A DNA stretch of 7,156 nucleotides from Actinomycetota bacterium (GTDB lineage: Bacteria > Zhuqueibacterota > Zhuqueibacteria > Residuimicrobiales > Krinioviventaceae), in NCBI GenBank assembly GCA_011682565.1, contig JAACEJ010000172.1, positions 1 to 7,156 of the forward strand, read 5' to 3'. Each line of letters opens with the position of its first letter. The first letter of the stretch is position 1. The translations under genes and the position numbers were made by a program. Shown piece by piece: positions 5,746-7,156 of this stretch. Under the pieces are notes generated by a model that saw only the letters and a list, made by a program, of their open reading frames with translations, was not told where the DNA came from and made no database searches.

Positions 5746-7155
5746 CTATTCTGAGCCTTTCACATCCATCGCTAACTTTCTCAATTCCGGCATAATCTCA
5801 CTAAAAATTTTGGGGCTGGCATCTTTATCGCCGAAAGTAAAATAGAGAGATTTATACATCTCGAAAAGTTCTTCGTAAATAGCTACAGCTTTCTTTTCCG
5901 GCTTAAAAATTCTGTAGCTGGGACAAAGTTTTTCCTGAGCTTCTTCAATGGTTTTGAAAGCTCCTGCTGCAACAAATGCGAAAATTGCCGCTCCAAGACT
6001 GGTAACTTCTGATTCCGGTACAAGCACCGATTTGTTGAAAACATTCGCATAAACCTGGTTCAAAATGTCGTTTTTTTGCGGAATGCCGCCGCCATTGATA
6101 ACACGTTTGATCGGTACACCATATTCCATCATGCGTTCGAGGATAATTCGCGTGTGGAATGCAGTGCCTTCAATGGCTGCAAACAATTCATCCTGAGCGG
6201 TTGTTGTGAGCGTCCAGCCGATAGTCATACCCGAAAGTTCGGGATTGACCAAAACAGTGCGATCTCCATTGTCCCAGGAAAAACGAAGCAGCCCTGTTTG
6301 CCCACCGCGATAATTCTCGAGTCCTTCAGAAAGTTCACTCACATCCGAGCCTGCGCGTTTTGCAATAGCATCGAAAATATCGCCAACTGCCGACAGCCCG
6401 GCTTCAATTCCCCAATAATCCGGATGCACTGAACCTTTAACGACGCCGCTCACGCCGGGAATCAATCCAAGTTCCTTCGCAATGCCCATGATGCACGTCG
6501 ATGTGCCGACGACATTGACGACATCCCCTTCGCGGATTCCGGCAGCAATGGCATCCCAATGCGCATCCAAAGCACCTACAGGAATCGGAATTCCCGATTT
6601 CAGTCCCAGGTGGTTCGCCCATTCGACGCTCAAATAGCCGGCATTTTCAAAAGAAGTTGCATAGTCGCCAACGAGATTGTTTCTCACCTCGCCGAGAAGG
6701 GGATCAACCGCTGACAGGAATTTCTTAGACGGGAGTCCGCCAAGGTCTTCGTGCGCCATCCATTTATGACCGGCGGCGCAAACACTTCTACGCACATTCT
6801 TAGGATCCTTTATGCCGCTGAGCATAGCCGCAATGAGATCGCAATGTTCAAAAGCACTGGCAAAAGAACTGCGTTTTCCCGGATTGTTCCGTAACCAGTG
6901 CAGCACTTTAGCCAAACCCCATTCTGAGGAATAAATGCCGCCGCACCACTCGATGTTTTTTAAATGAAGTTCATGGGCTTTTGCCGTAATTTCTGCAGCT
7001 TCTTTTTTCGCCCGATGATCTGCCCACATATAATAATCATCGATCGGCTGAAGATTTTGGTCCACAGGAACAACCGTCGAGCCTGTCGTGTCGATTGCAA
7101 TGGCCTGAATTTCTTCACCTGAAATCTCTGCATTTTCTATCGCGCCCTTAAAAGC
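5746..7155 (-). CDS. araB: Ribulokinase (AraB-type FGGY carbohydrate kinase), N-terminus cut by window edge
   Basis: An ATP-dependent kinase that phosphorylates L-ribulose to L-ribulose 5-phosphate in arabinose use. The frame stays open to the right edge; 469 residues are visible and about 80-90 N-terminal residues, including the first phosphate-binding loop, are missing. The GTG at 7065 is internal: upstream codons encode AIAIDTTGSTVVPVD, a conserved FGGY segment. AraB-specific stretches include WADHRAKKEA, GGIYSSEWGLAKVLHWLR, the RRSVCAAGHKWMAHE region followed by GGLPSKKFL, GALDAHWDA with the likely catalytic Asp of the family, VVGTSTCIMG, and GLSAVGDIFDA. The FGGY-C half has INGGGIPQKNDILNQ and TSLGAAIFAFVAAGAF. 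These resemble E. coli AraB rather than xylulose or glycerol kinase. It converges on the plus-strand gene run; its promoter and any araA/araD partners are outside the window. A relaxed ribulose/ribitol substrate range is possible. Confidence 0.88.
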   Translation of the reverse strand, partial: AFKGAIENAEISGEEIQAIAIDTTGSTVVPVDQNLQPIDDYYMWADHRAKKEAAEITAKAHELHLKNIEWCGGIYSSEWGLAKVLHWLRNNPGKRSSFASAFEHCDLIAAMLSGIKDPKNVRRSVCAAGHKWMAHEDLGGLPSKKFLSAVDPLLGEVRNNLVGDYATSFENAGYLSVEWANHLGLKSGIPIPVGALDAHWDAIAAGIREGDVVNVVGTSTCIMGIAKELGLIPGVSGVVKGSVHPDYWGIEAGLSAVGDIFDAIAKRAGSDVSELSEGLENYRGGQTGLLRFSWDNGDRTVLVNPELSGMTIGWTLTTTAQDELFAAIEGTAFHTRIILERMMEYGVPIKRVINGGGIPQKNDILNQVYANVFNKSVLVPESEVTSLGAAIFAFVAAGAFKTIEEAQEKLCPSYRIFKPEKKAVAIYEELFEMYKSLYFTFGDKDASPKIFSEIMPELRKLAMDVKGSE

Positions 7156-7156
7156 G

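Noticed and set aside
6437..6622. Minus-strand open frame rich in Cys, Gly, His and Arg, looking like a metal-binding small protein.
   Set aside because: It overlaps a conserved region of the ribulokinase gene in another frame; the composition is a shadow effect of that coding sequence.

Overview
This 7.2 kb window looks like ordinary chromosome from a Gram-negative bacterium. A 183-residue beta-barrel protein with a signal peptide and a C-terminal aromatic residue implies an outer membrane. Two clear Shine-Dalgarno sites (GAAGGGAG at 1704-1711, AAAGGAG at 4522-4528) argue against Bacteroidia proper, which rarely use them. Yet the kinase, RapZ-C protein and nucleotidyltransferase resemble the versions I associate with Bacteroidota and relatives. 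A lineage elsewhere in the FCB superphylum (for example Calditrichota-like) is my best guess; this is inference, not identification. I see no rRNA, tRNA, CRISPR, insertion sequence or phage signature.

Layout. The left edge carries the 3' end of a DNA polymerase III alpha subunit gene (to 508). A 78 bp gap with a TATAAT element and an imperfect dyad precedes six same-strand genes with very short spacing: adenosine deaminase family enzyme (587-1684), small outer-membrane beta-barrel (1719-2270), GYF-domain/MinD-ParA ATPase fusion (2280-3509), AmgK-like aminoglycoside-phosphotransferase-fold kinase (3530-4564), stand-alone RapZ C-terminal-domain protein (4533-4946) and MurU-like sugar-1-phosphate nucleotidyltransferase (4943-5680). 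The junctions are +34, +9, +20, -32 and -4 bp, so one transcript is plausible. A hairpin with short T runs (5680-5719) closes it. A 5'-truncated AraB-type ribulokinase gene converges on it from the minus strand and runs off the right edge.

How the genes work together. The last three plus-strand genes form the most coherent unit: an anomeric sugar kinase, a domain that in E. coli RapZ belongs to a glucosamine-6-phosphate-sensing regulator, and a nucleotidyltransferase. AmgK and MurU convert MurNAc to UDP-MurNAc in the Pseudomonas-type cell-wall recycling route, so the unit may be an amino-sugar salvage module with a built-in sensor. The role of the GYF-ATPase and the beta-barrel is unknown. 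The adenosine deaminase and the ribulokinase are probably functionally separate purine- and pentose-metabolism genes.
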